A DNA stretch of 64,000 bases, taken from assembly GCA_036881905.1 (NCBI GenBank), contig JBAJNN010000002.1, forward strand, positions 62,001 through 126,000. The letters are read 5' to 3'. The notes under the pieces were generated by a model. It searched no databases. It was not told the DNA's origin and saw nothing but the letters and a program-made list of their open reading frames with translations. The translations under genes were made by a program, and so were the position numbers. Within the stretch, counting starts at the first letter, position 1. Each line of letters starts with the position of its first letter. Source of the DNA: JBAJNN01 sp036881905 (GTDB lineage: Bacteria > Pseudomonadota > Alphaproteobacteria > Rhizobiales > Im1). Shown piece by piece: positions 17,390-27,381 of this stretch.

Positions 17390-18667
17390 TCAATCAGGCT
17401 TGCCAGCGGGTTGACGCGAAATGACCGGGTTCGCCTTCCCGTTAACGGCCTCATCATCGGGAGCACCGATCACTCTGGTCACGAACCCCCCCGCTTCGAT
17501 CAGGGCGATAATATCTCTCATGTGATTGTCGCCGCGCGTTTCGATCATAACGTCCAGATTGGCCCGCTTGGCCGAGAGTTCCAGACCCATGCGCCGATGC
17601 CAGACTTCCAGAATATTGGCGCCCGCCTGCCCCAGAAGCGTCGAAATCTGGCCAAGAATCCCCGGGCGATCCTCAATTTCGATGCGCAGCGAGACAATGG
17701 AGCGGGCGCGCTTGAGTTCGCGATGGATCACGGAAGCCAACAAGCGCGGATCGATATTCCCCCCGCATAAAATAAGCCCGACCTTGCGGCCGCGAAACCG
17801 TTCCGGGTTTACGAGCATAGCGGCAAGCCCGACGGCTCCGGCCCCTTCGACGACAATTTTCTCCTGGCATAGGAGGCTCATGACCGCCTGCTCGATCGCC
17901 GTCTCGCCAACGAGTTGCACCTCATCGACATAATCCCGGCACAGCGAAACGGTCCGTTCGCTCACAGTCTTGACCGCAATGCCCTCGGCCAGCGTCGCCC
18001 CGCCGCATTGCGCGGTTTCCCCTCGCAGGGCGCAATACATGGAGGGGTAAAGTTCGGCCTCCACACCAATAATCCTCATATCGGGCCTTAAGGTTTTCGC
18101 CGCCAGCGCATTGCCACCGATCAACCCGCCGCCGCCGATGGGCATGATCAGCATATCGAGATCGGGCTTTTGTTCCAGCATCTCCAAAGCAATAGTGCCC
18201 TGGCCCACGATAATTCGATCGTCATCATAGGGGTGAATCAAAGTGAGGCCACGTTTGGCAATCATTTTCTCAGCGACGATTCGGCCGTCATCCAGCGTCT
18301 CGCCGGCCAAAATAATGTTCGCGCCATGGGCGCGGGTGCGTTTGACCTTGTTGAAGGGGGTGGTCTTGGGCATGACGATGGTGGCGGGAATATCCATCCG
18401 CCTGGTGTGATAGGCCACGGCCTGGGCGTGATTGCCCGCCGACATGGCGATAACGCCGCGCCGCCTTGAGCGATCGTCAAGGCTGGCCAGCTTGACGAAA
18501 GACCCCCGATCCTTAAAGGAATTGGTGGCCTGGAGCGTCTCCAGTTTGATGTGAATCTCCGCACCGGTCATTTCGGAAAGTTTCGCGGCCGCAAGCAAAG
18601 GCGTGTTGACGATATGCCCGCCCAGCATTTCGCGCGCCCGTTCAATATCGGTGATGGTCATCGTCAT
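17390..18667 (-). CDS. Threonine ammonia-lyase with C-terminal ACT-type domain
   Basis: 425 residues, PLP fold II. The lysine motif NSFKDRGSFVKL holds the PLP Lys (SFKDRG); SAGNHAQAVAY and the glycine loop MPIGGGGLIGG bind substrate and phosphate. The last 80 residues (RSIVSLRIEIEDRPGILGQISTLLGQAGANILEV) are an ACT-like domain, as in the catabolic/short-type threonine dehydratase, suggesting allosteric control. It deaminates threonine to 2-oxobutanoate for isoleucine. ATG at 18667 has AAGGA about nine bases upstream. Last gene of the nadE-gltX run. Confidence 0.92.
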   Translation of the reverse strand: MTMTITDIERAREMLGGHIVNTPLLAAAKLSEMTGAEIHIKLETLQATNSFKDRGSFVKLASLDDRSRRRGVIAMSAGNHAQAVAYHTRRMDIPATIVMPKTTPFNKVKRTRAHGANIILAGETLDDGRIVAEKMIAKRGLTLIHPYDDDRIIVGQGTIALEMLEQKPDLDMLIMPIGGGGLIGGNALAAKTLRPDMRIIGVEAELYPSMYCALRGETAQCGGATLAEGIAVKTVSERTVSLCRDYVDEVQLVGETAIEQAVMSLLCQEKIVVEGAGAVGLAAMLVNPERFRGRKVGLILCGGNIDPRLLASVIHRELKRARSIVSLRIEIEDRPGILGQISTLLGQAGANILEVWHRRMGLELSAKRANLDVMIETRGDNHMRDIIALIEAGGFVTRVIGAPDDEAVNGKANPVISRQPAGKPD

Positions 18668-18725
18668 AAAAGCTGTCCTTTCCCGTCCCATCCGGGGTGA
18701 ATATTCGTGAAGAGACCGAAACCGT

Positions 18726-20063
18726 TCAAGCTGTTTTCCCACGAAGCCTGCGCATAGCCTTGTCGCGTCCGATCAGCGGCAACAGGACGGCAAGCTCCGG
18801 CCCATGGTCGAGGCCGGTAAGCGCGCGGCGTAGCGGCATGAAAAGGGCTTTGCCCTTGCGACCAGTCCGTGCCCGGATGCGGCCGGTCCAGTCCTTCCAG
18901 GTCGCCCCATTCCATGGTTCTGCGGGCAGTTCCTCGGCAGCACAGGCGCAATATTCCGGTTCGTCGATGGCCGGGCCTATCGGGCCGGTCACGATAGCCC
19001 ACCAGCCGGGCGCATCCTTAAGCTTACGGCAATTGGCCCGCATCGCATCCCAGAAGAGCGCGCCGCCGCCGACGCCCATTGCGGTAAGCCGCTCGGCGAC
19101 CGATTCATAAGGTAATCTCTGGAGTAATCTTGCATTGAAGGCCTCCAACTCTTTTTCATCAAAACGCACCGGCGCGCGCGATACCCTCGTAATATCGAAG
19201 CTGGCCATGAGTTCGTTCATACTGTCATGCACGCCCGTCGCCTGAGACGTGCCCAATGTCGCGGCGAGGCTGGCCACCGCCATCGGCTCGAAACCTCGCT
19301 CGCGATAATGGGAGAGGGGTAAGGTGCCGGACCGTTTTGAGAGCCCGCGCCCGTCGCCGTCAACCATCAGACTGTGATGGGCAAAAGAAGGTGTCGCCGC
19401 TGCCAGGACCTTAAAAAGCTGAAGCTGGATGGCGGTATTGGTCACATGATCCTCGCCACGGATCACGGTGCCGATAGAAAAGTCAATATCGTCGATTACG
19501 CTCGACAGCGAATAAAGCACGGTGCCGTCGGCGCGTATGAGCACGGGATCGGACAGGCAAGCGGCATCGACGTGTTGGCACCCGCGAATGAGATCGTTCC
19601 AGGAGGCCCGCCGACGGTCCAGCAAAAACCGCCAATGCGGGCGCAAACCCCGCCTCTCCAGTTGGGCGTGGTCTTGCGCCGTCAAGGCAAGCCCGGCGCG
19701 GTCATAGATCGGCGGCAGGCCACGGGCGCGCAATTGCTCACGTTTGCGCTCCAGTTCGTCTTTCGTCTCATAACAGGCATAGAGCCGCCCCGCCTCTTTA
19801 AGGCGCGCCGCTTCCCGCCGGTAGCGGTCAAGACGATCCGACTGACGGGCGATTTCATCGGGGACGATCCCCAGCCAAGCCAGATCGTCCCTTATAGTCT
19901 TGGCAAAAGCCGGTGTCGAGCGGGCCTTATCGGTGTCGTCGAAACGCAAAAGGAAACGCCCACCCTGTGATTTGGCGAACAGCCAGTTCAACAACGCGGT
20001 GCGCGCATTGCCGATGTGAATGCGCCCGGTCGGGCTTGGCGCAAAGCGGACACGGACACTCAT
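18726..20063 (-). CDS. gltX: Glutamyl-tRNA synthetase (second, short type)
   Basis: 445 residues, class I synthetase. HIGH-type motif HIGN at residues 16-19 within APSPTGRIHIGNARTALLNW; KMSKS-type motif LSKRSG about residue 240; FDDTD and GEDHVTNTA are conserved. It is shorter than typical discriminating GltX and resembles the second GltX found in many alphaproteobacteria, which feed tRNA(Gln) mischarging to GatCAB. ATG at 20063 gives the standard SVRVRFAPSPTG start and lies six bases after the nadE stop. Confidence 0.94.
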   Translation of the reverse strand: MSVRVRFAPSPTGRIHIGNARTALLNWLFAKSQGGRFLLRFDDTDKARSTPAFAKTIRDDLAWLGIVPDEIARQSDRLDRYRREAARLKEAGRLYACYETKDELERKREQLRARGLPPIYDRAGLALTAQDHAQLERRGLRPHWRFLLDRRRASWNDLIRGCQHVDAACLSDPVLIRADGTVLYSLSSVIDDIDFSIGTVIRGEDHVTNTAIQLQLFKVLAAATPSFAHHSLMVDGDGRGLSKRSGTLPLSHYRERGFEPMAVASLAATLGTSQATGVHDSMNELMASFDITRVSRAPVRFDEKELEAFNARLLQRLPYESVAERLTAMGVGGGALFWDAMRANCRKLKDAPGWWAIVTGPIGPAIDEPEYCACAAEELPAEPWNGATWKDWTGRIRARTGRKGKALFMPLRRALTGLDHGPELAVLLPLIGRDKAMRRLRGKTA

Positions 20064-20068
20064 GGGCG

Positions 20069-21793
20069 TTATTCTCTCATTCGGCGCAACCCCGCCGGAT
20101 CGACCGCCGGAATGCCCCTCGGGGTCGGACATGACGCCCTGTCACGAAAACGGTTGGTTATGGGATAGCGTCGGGCGCGGCCGAAATGTCGCGTCGAAAT
20201 CATCACCCCGGGTGGCGCCTGACGACGCTTGTATTCGGCCTTATAGAGCAAATGCTCGATTTTGAGAACCGTTTCGCGTTCATGACCGCGCGCGACAATG
20301 TCGCCGAGCGCCATGTCGCGCTCCACCAAGCATTCGAGAATATCGTCCAGTGTGTCATAGGGCGGCAGGGAGTCTTGATCGCTCTGGCCGGGGCGAAGTT
20401 CCGCCGAGGGCGATTTGGCGAGAATGTGTTCGGCGATCACCGCGCCGTCGGGACCGAGGCAGCCTTGCGGCCTTTTATGGTTGCGCCGGCGCGCCAGCGC
20501 ATAGACTTGCGTCTTGTACAGATCCTTTATCGGGTTGAAGCCGCCGTTCATATCGCCATAGAGCGTGGCATACCCCACCGATAGTTCGGATTTGTTGCCG
20601 GTGGCGAGGACCATTAAGCCGAGTTTGTTGGACATCGCCATCAACACGCTGCCGCGCACGCGCGACTGAATATTTTCTTCCGTTACATCCTCGGGGCGGC
20701 CCGCAAACAGCGGCCGCAAAATTTTATCGAACCCGTCCACCGCGGGTGCAATCGACGCGACATCGTAAGCGACACCGAGTGCACGGGCGCACTCCGCCGC
20801 ATCATCGAGGCTCGCCGAAGCGGTATATTTGTAGGGCAACATCATGCAATGGACCCGATCCGCTCCCAGAGCGTCGTTGGCAATGGCCGCGCACAACGCC
20901 GAATCGATACCGCCGGACAGGCCCAGAATAACGCCCGGGAATCCGTTCTTGTCGACATAGTCGCGTAAGCCTAAAGTGCAGGCGCGATAGATCGAGTCAA
21001 GTCGGTCCGGCTGGTCCGCCACCTCTCCCTTCATGCAGACCCAGCCCGTCGCCTCGCGCCGCCACTGCGTGAGCACGATCCGTTCCTTAAAGGCGGGCAG
21101 TTGCAGCGCCAGCGAACAATCGGCATTGAGCGCGAAAGACGCTCCCTCGAACACAAGCTCGTCCTGCCCGCCGATTTGATTGAGATAGGCCATGGCTAAA
21201 CCGGTTTCGCCGACCCGCGCAATCGCATGGCCAAGGCGGGTGTCCGCCTTGTCAATGTCGAAGGGTGAGCCGTTGGGCACAAGAAAAAACTCGGCGGATT
21301 GCTCTCTTAACCCCCTACAGACCTCTTCGGTCCAGATATCCTCGCAAATCGGCACGCCAATGCGCACATTGCGAAAATGGAAGGGGGCTGGAGCCGGGCC
21401 TGCGGTAAACACCCGCTTTTCATCGAACACGCCGTAATTGGGCAGGGTGCATTTGTAGCGCAATGCCTTGATTTCGCCATCATCAAGCAACGCCACCGCA
21501 TTATAGAGCTTGCCGCCTTCAGCCCATGGCACGCCGATGAGTATGCCCGGCCCGCCGCCTGCCGTGGACGCGGCCAGCGTTTCGACCGCATGACGCGCGG
21601 CGCATTGCGCGGCGGGTTTGAGAACCAAATCCTCCGGCGGATAGCCAATAATGAACAATTCGCTGAAGACAATCAGTTCCGCTCCCATCTCAACGGCCTG
21701 TGCGCAAGCATCGCGGGCGCGGGCGAGATTGACGTCTATGGCGCCGACCACGGGGTTGAGTTGCGCAAGGGCAATGGCCAGCCGGTTGGTCAT
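20069..21793 (-). CDS. nadE: Glutamine-dependent NAD+ synthetase
   Basis: 574 residues. N-terminal nitrilase-type glutaminase with Glu (SELFIIGYPPED), Lys (RYKCTLPN) and nucleophile Cys (VPICEDIW). C-terminal synthetase with PP-loop SGGIDSA, SNKLGLMVLATGNKSELSVGY and GDMNGGFNPIKDLYKT. It amidates deamido-NAD using ammonia from glutamine, the last step of NAD synthesis. The end (after YPITNRFRD) carries a short non-conserved tail of about 25 residues, which may come from drift of the stop codon. It heads a three-gene minus-strand run with gltX and the ammonia-lyase. Confidence 0.96.
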   Translation of the reverse strand: MTNRLAIALAQLNPVVGAIDVNLARARDACAQAVEMGAELIVFSELFIIGYPPEDLVLKPAAQCAARHAVETLAASTAGGGPGILIGVPWAEGGKLYNAVALLDDGEIKALRYKCTLPNYGVFDEKRVFTAGPAPAPFHFRNVRIGVPICEDIWTEEVCRGLREQSAEFFLVPNGSPFDIDKADTRLGHAIARVGETGLAMAYLNQIGGQDELVFEGASFALNADCSLALQLPAFKERIVLTQWRREATGWVCMKGEVADQPDRLDSIYRACTLGLRDYVDKNGFPGVILGLSGGIDSALCAAIANDALGADRVHCMMLPYKYTASASLDDAAECARALGVAYDVASIAPAVDGFDKILRPLFAGRPEDVTEENIQSRVRGSVLMAMSNKLGLMVLATGNKSELSVGYATLYGDMNGGFNPIKDLYKTQVYALARRRNHKRPQGCLGPDGAVIAEHILAKSPSAELRPGQSDQDSLPPYDTLDDILECLVERDMALGDIVARGHERETVLKIEHLLYKAEYKRRQAPPGVMISTRHFGRARRYPITNRFRDRASCPTPRGIPAVDPAGLRRMRE

Positions 21794-21883
21794 AATATTT
21801 CCTGTGAGACAGATTTTACATGATCGGGCCGATCGTTACGACAGCCCCTTCGGCATCATTGTAACATCCCGTCCAATCAGCCT

Positions 21884-22057
21884 TTACGACTTGATTTTGG
21901 CTTCCCTAAACATGACCTGCTTGCGGTAGGGACGGGATCCATATTTCCTGAGCATGAGTTTATCGCTCATCTTGCGGGCGTTTTTCCTGGTTATATAGGG
22001 AAATCCAGTCTCCGCCGTGCTTACCAATCTGATTTCGACTGTCGCCGATTTCGCCAT
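21884..22057 (-). CDS. rpmG: 50S ribosomal protein L33
   Basis: 57 residues, reading from 22057: MAKSATVEIRLVSTAETGF, then YITRKNARKMSDKLMLRKYG and a basic tail ending IKS. This is bL33, a small large-subunit protein. Like rpmE it lacks the Zn-ribbon cysteines. It was read directly from the sequence because it is short. In Rhizobiales rpmG commonly follows rnr, as here, 154 bases downstream. A hairpin at 22101-22124 lies between the two genes. Confidence 0.97.
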   Translation of the reverse strand: MAKSATVEIRLVSTAETGFPYITRKNARKMSDKLMLRKYGSRPYRKQVMFREAKIKS

Positions 22058-22100
22058 GGTTCGTGCAACTCCTCAAGATAACCCGAAGTACCACCGATAA

Positions 22101-22124
22101 CACATCTTTGGCCAAAGAGATGTG
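22101..22124 (-). terminator. Hairpin between rnr and rpmG
   Basis: On the minus strand CACATC pairs with GATGTG around an inner TTTGG/CCAAA stem, with a two-base bulge. It lies 88 bases after the rnr stop and 44 before the rpmG start. No T-run follows, so it may be an attenuating or stabilising hairpin and not a strict terminator. Confidence 0.35.
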
Positions 22125-22211
22125 GCCTGTCAAGGGATACAAGGACTGTTCCCCGTGGGGGGCGATCGGAGTGGGCGGCTCAGTTGCAATCAATGCGTTC
22201 GATTGCCGTTT

Positions 22212-24536
22212 TCATTCCGAAGGCCGGTGACGAGAGAGTTCAGCCTTCAGCCCCCGTTTTGTCATTTTACGTCCAAATCCGCGCCTGGTTTGCGACGGGG
22301 GCTTCTGGCGGCGTGTCTTTCCGGCTCGCCGGCCCGGCGACACCATCTCCAGACGCAGCCCGCCGGCGACGGGGGTAACCTCCTTTAGGCGAACCTCCAC
22401 CCGGTCGCCGAGCCGGTAAACGCCGCCGCCATGGTGGCCGATCAAACTATGGGATGCGTCGTCGAAAATAAAATAATCATGGTGGAGGCTGCCCATGGGC
22501 ACAAAACCATCGGCGCCGGTGTCATCGAGGGTGACGAACACGCCGGCGCGCGTGACCCCGGCGATATGTCCGCTAAACACCGCGCCGACCTTTTCGCTCA
22601 AATGTCCGGCGATCAAACGATCCACGGTGGCGCGCTCGGCCGCCATGGCCCGACGTTCGGTGTCGGAAATCGACTCTGCCGTTTCCTCCATCCGCGCAAT
22701 ATCGTCCTCGCTCAAACCATCATCGCCGAATTTATGGGCGGCGATCAAGGCGCGGTGGACGATCAGGTCGGCGTAACGCCGGATCGGCGAGGTAAAATGT
22801 GTATAATGCTTCAGGTTCAACCCGAAATGACCGCGATTTTCCAGGCTGTACATAGCTTGCGCCTGGCTGCGTAAGACCAGCTGATTGACCAGGTGCTCAT
22901 ATTCGCCGGACCGAGTTTTTCGCAAAATCGCGTTGAAGTGTTTGGGCCTGACGCTCTCACTCTTGGCAAAGGGAACGCCAAGGCTGCGCATGAATGACGC
23001 CATCGCCGCGAGCTTTTTCTCGCACGGGGCGTCGTGAACCCGGGAGATGAGGGGGATACCGGCCCGTTTGAGGGTTTGCGCCGCCGAAACATTGGCTGCG
23101 ATCATCATATCCTCGATCAGTCGATGGGCATCTAGCCGCGCCGGTGTAACAATACGCTCGATCAGCCCGTTTGCATTGAGAACAAGTTTGCGTTCGGGTA
23201 TATCGAGTTCTAAGGGCGCGCGTCGCTTGCGCGCCCGCGAAAGACCGTGCCAGGCCGCCCAGAGCGGATCTAGAACCGATTGCAACAGCGCGGCGGTCGC
23301 ATCATCGCCGTGGCCGTCGATGGCACTCTGGGCCTGTTCATAGGTCAGATTTGCCGCCGGGCGCATCATGACACGCTCGAAATGATGGCCGCGCTTGACG
23401 CCGGCCCGGTCAAAATGCATGACACAGGCCAGCGCGGGGCGATCTCGACCTGCCTTCAGCGAACACAGATCGGCCGACAACCGTTCCGGCAGCATGGGAA
23501 CGACGCGATCGGGAAAATAAACCGAATTGCCGCGCCGGCGCGCCTGCCGGTCGAGCAAGGACCCCGGGCGGACATAGGCGGCAACATCGGCTATGGCCAC
23601 GATAATGCGGAAGCCGCCTTCATTGTCCGGCGCGTCATCAGCCTCAGCCCACACCGCATCATCGTGATCGCGGGCGTCGGGCGGGTCGATGGTAATGAAG
23701 GGCACATCGCACCGATCGATTCTTCGGGCCATATCCGACCATGGTTCGAGACGGCGCGCCATATGCTCGACCTCTTCGGGGAAACGGTCGGGGATGGCGT
23801 ATTGATGAATCGCGATCAAGCTGATATTGCGCGGGTCATCGATGCGTCCCAGCCTTTCGCGGATGCGAAGGCCCGAAAGCCCACCGCCCCGCCCCCTGAC
23901 CGGTTCGGCATAAACCAACTCCCCAGGCGCCGCGCCGTTTTCGCCGCCGGGCAGAAGCGAAAAGTCCCGCCCCCTCTTATCCTCAACGGAAATGAGACGC
24001 ATGCCGTAGCGCCCGGCGCGGCGAAGCTGCCCTAATATCCGGCTTGGCGCGGATGGCAGGATGCGAATAAGCCGCGCCCGATAGGCGTATGGGTCTGCAT
24101 CTTGGTTTCCCTCAACCGGTGAAAGCCGGGCCAGAATGCGCTCGCCGACGCCTGGAACCCGCGAAGTGCCGTTTTTGCCCCGCCCCATTGTTGCCTCAAG
24201 AACGATCGGCGGCGGTTTTCCCTGTTTCTCACTGTCCCAGTGGCTGGGAACGGCAAAAACCTCGCCATGATCGTCAATGCCGGTCAGGTCGAGAACGGCA
24301 ACCGGCGGCAGAGCGCTGGCATCGCGTGGTTTTCTGTGACGTCGGGCCAGGAGACCGCGTTCGCTCATGCTTTTTAACAGGCGTTTCAGAGTGATGCGCT
24401 TAGAGCCCCTGATATGGAAGGCACGCGCGATCTCGCCTTTGCCGACATGGCCCGATCGGGTTTTGACGAAATCGAGAATGTCGGATTCGCTTGGAAAACG
24501 CCCAGCTGCCCGCGTTTTTTTGACAGTCTTAAGCAT
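22212..24536 (-). CDS. rnr: Ribonuclease R
   Basis: 774 residues, a 3'-5' exoribonuclease of the RNB family. The N-terminal helix-turn-helix region (DILDFVKTRSGHVGKGEIARAFHI) is followed by cold-shock domains, the RNB catalytic core with FITIDPPDARDHDDAV (the Asp cluster that binds metal), YFPDRVVPMLPERLS, HYTHFTSPIRRYADLIVHR, and a C-terminal S1 domain (VGAVFSGHIAGVTRAGVFV) with a basic tail. It degrades structured RNA, rRNA and tmRNA-tagged messages. ATG at 24536 overlaps the end of topA by eight bases, implying coupled expression. Confidence 0.96.
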   Translation of the reverse strand: MLKTVKKTRAAGRFPSESDILDFVKTRSGHVGKGEIARAFHIRGSKRITLKRLLKSMSERGLLARRHRKPRDASALPPVAVLDLTGIDDHGEVFAVPSHWDSEKQGKPPPIVLEATMGRGKNGTSRVPGVGERILARLSPVEGNQDADPYAYRARLIRILPSAPSRILGQLRRAGRYGMRLISVEDKRGRDFSLLPGGENGAAPGELVYAEPVRGRGGGLSGLRIRERLGRIDDPRNISLIAIHQYAIPDRFPEEVEHMARRLEPWSDMARRIDRCDVPFITIDPPDARDHDDAVWAEADDAPDNEGGFRIIVAIADVAAYVRPGSLLDRQARRRGNSVYFPDRVVPMLPERLSADLCSLKAGRDRPALACVMHFDRAGVKRGHHFERVMMRPAANLTYEQAQSAIDGHGDDATAALLQSVLDPLWAAWHGLSRARKRRAPLELDIPERKLVLNANGLIERIVTPARLDAHRLIEDMMIAANVSAAQTLKRAGIPLISRVHDAPCEKKLAAMASFMRSLGVPFAKSESVRPKHFNAILRKTRSGEYEHLVNQLVLRSQAQAMYSLENRGHFGLNLKHYTHFTSPIRRYADLIVHRALIAAHKFGDDGLSEDDIARMEETAESISDTERRAMAAERATVDRLIAGHLSEKVGAVFSGHIAGVTRAGVFVTLDDTGADGFVPMGSLHHDYFIFDDASHSLIGHHGGGVYRLGDRVEVRLKEVTPVAGGLRLEMVSPGRRAGKTRRQKPPSQTRRGFGRKMTKRGLKAELSRHRPSE

Positions 24537-27144
24537 TCTTTGCGTCCGCGTGGCCAGACGTCTTCTTGCCGCCGGATTTCGGCGCACCGCGTCTTACCGA
24601 CCTTACCGCATTGCGTTTTTTGCCGCCTTGGGCTTTCTTTTCGGTAATCAGCCCGATTGCTTGCTCAAGCGTCACCGTATCGGGGGAAACCCCCTTGGGC
24701 AGGGTGGCGTTGATGCGGCCATGCTTGACATAGGGGCCGTAGCGGCCGCTCATCAGATTGACCGGCTCGCCATCATCGGGGTGTGGCCCCAATTCGCGAA
24801 GCGGCGCCCCCGCGCCGACGCGGCCGCGTGGCGTTTTGTCGGCCAGCAACGAAACGGCGCGATTAAGCCCGATGGTGAAGACGTCATCCACCGTCTCGAG
24901 ATTGGCGTAGGTCTTCTCATGATTGACGAAGGGGCCGTAGCGGCCGAATCCGGCGAGAACCGGTTTGCCGGTCTCAGGATGCGGCCCGACCTCGCGCGGC
25001 AGACGCAAAAGCCTTATGGCGTAATCAAGGTCAACCTCTTCTGGAGACTTTCCCTTGGGCAGGCTCGCTCTTTTGGGCTTGCCGCCATTTTCACCGTCTT
25101 CGCCCAATTGCGCATAGGGGCCGAACCGACCGTCGCGCAGCATGACCGCCAGGCCGGTTTCCGGATCATTGCCGAGAAGCCGCGCCGGCGAGGAAGCGTT
25201 CCCGCCCTTGTCGTCTCCAGCGGGAGCGATCTGCCTGGTGTAGCGACATTCGGGGTAATTGGAACAGCCGATGAAAGGACCGTAACGGCTGGTTTTCAAA
25301 CTCAAACGGCCGGTCTGGCAAGAAGGGCAGGCGCGCGGATCCCCGCCCTCTTCGACCGCAGGGAAGATATACTCCCCGAGCAACTCGTTGAGAACGTCGA
25401 GAACGGCGCTGGTCCGCAATTCCCGCGCCCCGTTCACGGTGGCGCTGAAATCGCGCCAGAAATCGCGTAGGAGAGTCTTCCAGTCGGATTTTCCATCCGA
25501 AACCCGGTCGAGCTGCTCTTCGAGATCGGCCGTAAAGTCAAGTTCCACATAACGTTGGAAGAATCCCGTCAGGAAGGCGGTAACCAAACGCCCCTTGTCT
25601 TCCGGCATGAGCCGCTTTTTCTCAAGCTGCACATAGCCGCGATCGCGCAATACGCTCAAAATCGCGGTATAGGTCGAGGGTCGGCCAATGCCGAGCTCTT
25701 CCATTGTTTTGATGAGAGAGGCTTCCGTGTAGCGTGGCGGCGGCTCGGTAAAATGTTGGCTTGTGACCAATTTCGCCAGCAAGAGCGCCTCGCCTTCGCG
25801 CAGAGGCGGCAAAGCCCCGCCGTCTTCCAAATCGGGCGCATCGTCATGGCCTTCCCGATAAAGGGTTAGAAAACCGTCGAAGCGCAGAACCGATCCCACC
25901 ACGCGCAGGCCATAGCGACCACCATTCGCATCGACGGCGGCGATCTCGATTATGGTGCGCTCGATCTCGGCGCTGACCATCTGGCTGGCCACGGTGCGCT
26001 TCCAAACAAGCCCGTAAAGCCGCGCCAGTTCGGGATCGATCCATCCGGCGACATCGTCGGGGTGGCGGGCAAGATCGGTCGGGCGGATCGCCTCATGCGC
26101 TTCCTGGGCATTACGCGCCTTGGCGGTGTAATGACGCGGCTTGGCGGGCAGATAAGACTCGCCGAACCGCGAGCCGATCACCGAGCGACATGAGGTTATG
26201 GCTTCCCCCGCCATCTGCACCCCGTCGGTGCGCATATAGGTAATAAGGCCGGTCATCTCTCCATTGATCTCGACGCCCTCGTAAAGACGTTGAGCCAGCT
26301 GCATGGCGCGCGCCGACGACAGGCCGAGCTTACGCGAGGCTTCCTGTTGCAGGGTGGAGGTGATGAAAGGCGGTTGCGGATTGCGTTTGACCGGCTTGCG
26401 CTGAACCGAATCGACGCGGAAATGCGCGGATTGAATCGCCGTCTCGATCCGGCGGGCCTCGGCTTCATTGCCAATATCGTGCTTGCCGAGTTTCCTCTCA
26501 CCGATGCAGACAAGCCGAGCTGAAAATTCATCATTGGCCTCATTGCGCAGTTGCGCTTCGATGCTCCAATATTCCCGCGGCTTGAAAATCTCGATTTCGG
26601 CTTCACGATCGCAGACCAGCCGCAAGGCCACCGATGGCACGCGACCGGCCGAGCGCGCGCCGGGCAGTTTGCGCCACAAAACCGGCGACAGAGTAAAACC
26701 AACCAAATAGTCGAGCGCGCGACGGGCGAGATAGGCATCGACCAGATCATCGTCGATCCGGCGTGGATGGCTTATAGCCTCCTGTATGGCGCTGCGGGTT
26801 ACGGCGTTGAAGGCAACCCGTTCGACCGATTTGCCCTTAAGGACGCCTTTTTTCCGCAAAACTTCAAAGACATGCCATGAAATGGCCTCGCCCTCGCGGT
26901 CGGGATCGGTGGCGAGAATGAGTTTATCGCTTTTTTCAAGCGCGCGGGCTATGGTGTCGATATGCTTTCTGGCCTTGTCGTCGGTTTCCCACGACATGGC
27001 GAAATCCTCATCCGGGCGCACCGACCCATCCTTTGACGGCAGGTCGCGGATATGCCCGTAGGATGCAAGAACGGTGTAATCTCCGCCAAGGTATTTGTTG
27101 ATCGTCCTGGCCTTTGCCGGCGATTCGACGATAACGACAGTCAT
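24529..27144 (-). CDS. topA: DNA topoisomerase I
   Basis: 871 residues, type IA. Toprim domain: VVIVESPAKA, DPDREGEAI. Catalytic Tyr in GLITYMRTDG. One C-terminal Zn finger (CPSCQTG ... CSNYPEC) is followed by several GRYGPFV/KH-type repeats and a Lys-rich tail, the usual alphaproteobacterial arrangement. It relaxes negative supercoils. ATG at 27144 gives the standard MTVVIVESPAKA; 30 codons of in-frame sequence upstream are ignored. dprA, often placed before topA in this group, is not seen; rlpA is divergent instead. Confidence 0.97.
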   Translation of the reverse strand: MTVVIVESPAKARTINKYLGGDYTVLASYGHIRDLPSKDGSVRPDEDFAMSWETDDKARKHIDTIARALEKSDKLILATDPDREGEAISWHVFEVLRKKGVLKGKSVERVAFNAVTRSAIQEAISHPRRIDDDLVDAYLARRALDYLVGFTLSPVLWRKLPGARSAGRVPSVALRLVCDREAEIEIFKPREYWSIEAQLRNEANDEFSARLVCIGERKLGKHDIGNEAEARRIETAIQSAHFRVDSVQRKPVKRNPQPPFITSTLQQEASRKLGLSSARAMQLAQRLYEGVEINGEMTGLITYMRTDGVQMAGEAITSCRSVIGSRFGESYLPAKPRHYTAKARNAQEAHEAIRPTDLARHPDDVAGWIDPELARLYGLVWKRTVASQMVSAEIERTIIEIAAVDANGGRYGLRVVGSVLRFDGFLTLYREGHDDAPDLEDGGALPPLREGEALLLAKLVTSQHFTEPPPRYTEASLIKTMEELGIGRPSTYTAILSVLRDRGYVQLEKKRLMPEDKGRLVTAFLTGFFQRYVELDFTADLEEQLDRVSDGKSDWKTLLRDFWRDFSATVNGARELRTSAVLDVLNELLGEYIFPAVEEGGDPRACPSCQTGRLSLKTSRYGPFIGCSNYPECRYTRQIAPAGDDKGGNASSPARLLGNDPETGLAVMLRDGRFGPYAQLGEDGENGGKPKRASLPKGKSPEEVDLDYAIRLLRLPREVGPHPETGKPVLAGFGRYGPFVNHEKTYANLETVDDVFTIGLNRAVSLLADKTPRGRVGAGAPLRELGPHPDDGEPVNLMSGRYGPYVKHGRINATLPKGVSPDTVTLEQAIGLITEKKAQGGKKRNAVRSVRRGAPKSGGKKTSGHADAKNA

Positions 27145-27381
27145 AGCAATTTTCTCATAATGATAAAGGGGGGTCCGCAACGAAGACCTGTTTGCCCTTT
27201 TGCAAACGCTTAGAAAGTCATAGCTGCATGACAAACCGATCGCAAGGCCGAACCGATTTAACCTTCCCTCATAAAGGGGCTTGGCTTACACCTGACAACA
27301 TTGGAGCAACCTTTTGTTCAGAGGTCGGCCTTTAGTGTGGAGGGGTTCCGTGTTTCGGCCGATATCTAAGGTGGTCTTGAA

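Noticed and set aside
24529..27234. Upstream TTG-type start for topA adding 30 residues
   Set aside because: The extra residues are not conserved, and ATG 27144 gives the canonical MTVVIVESPAKA start.
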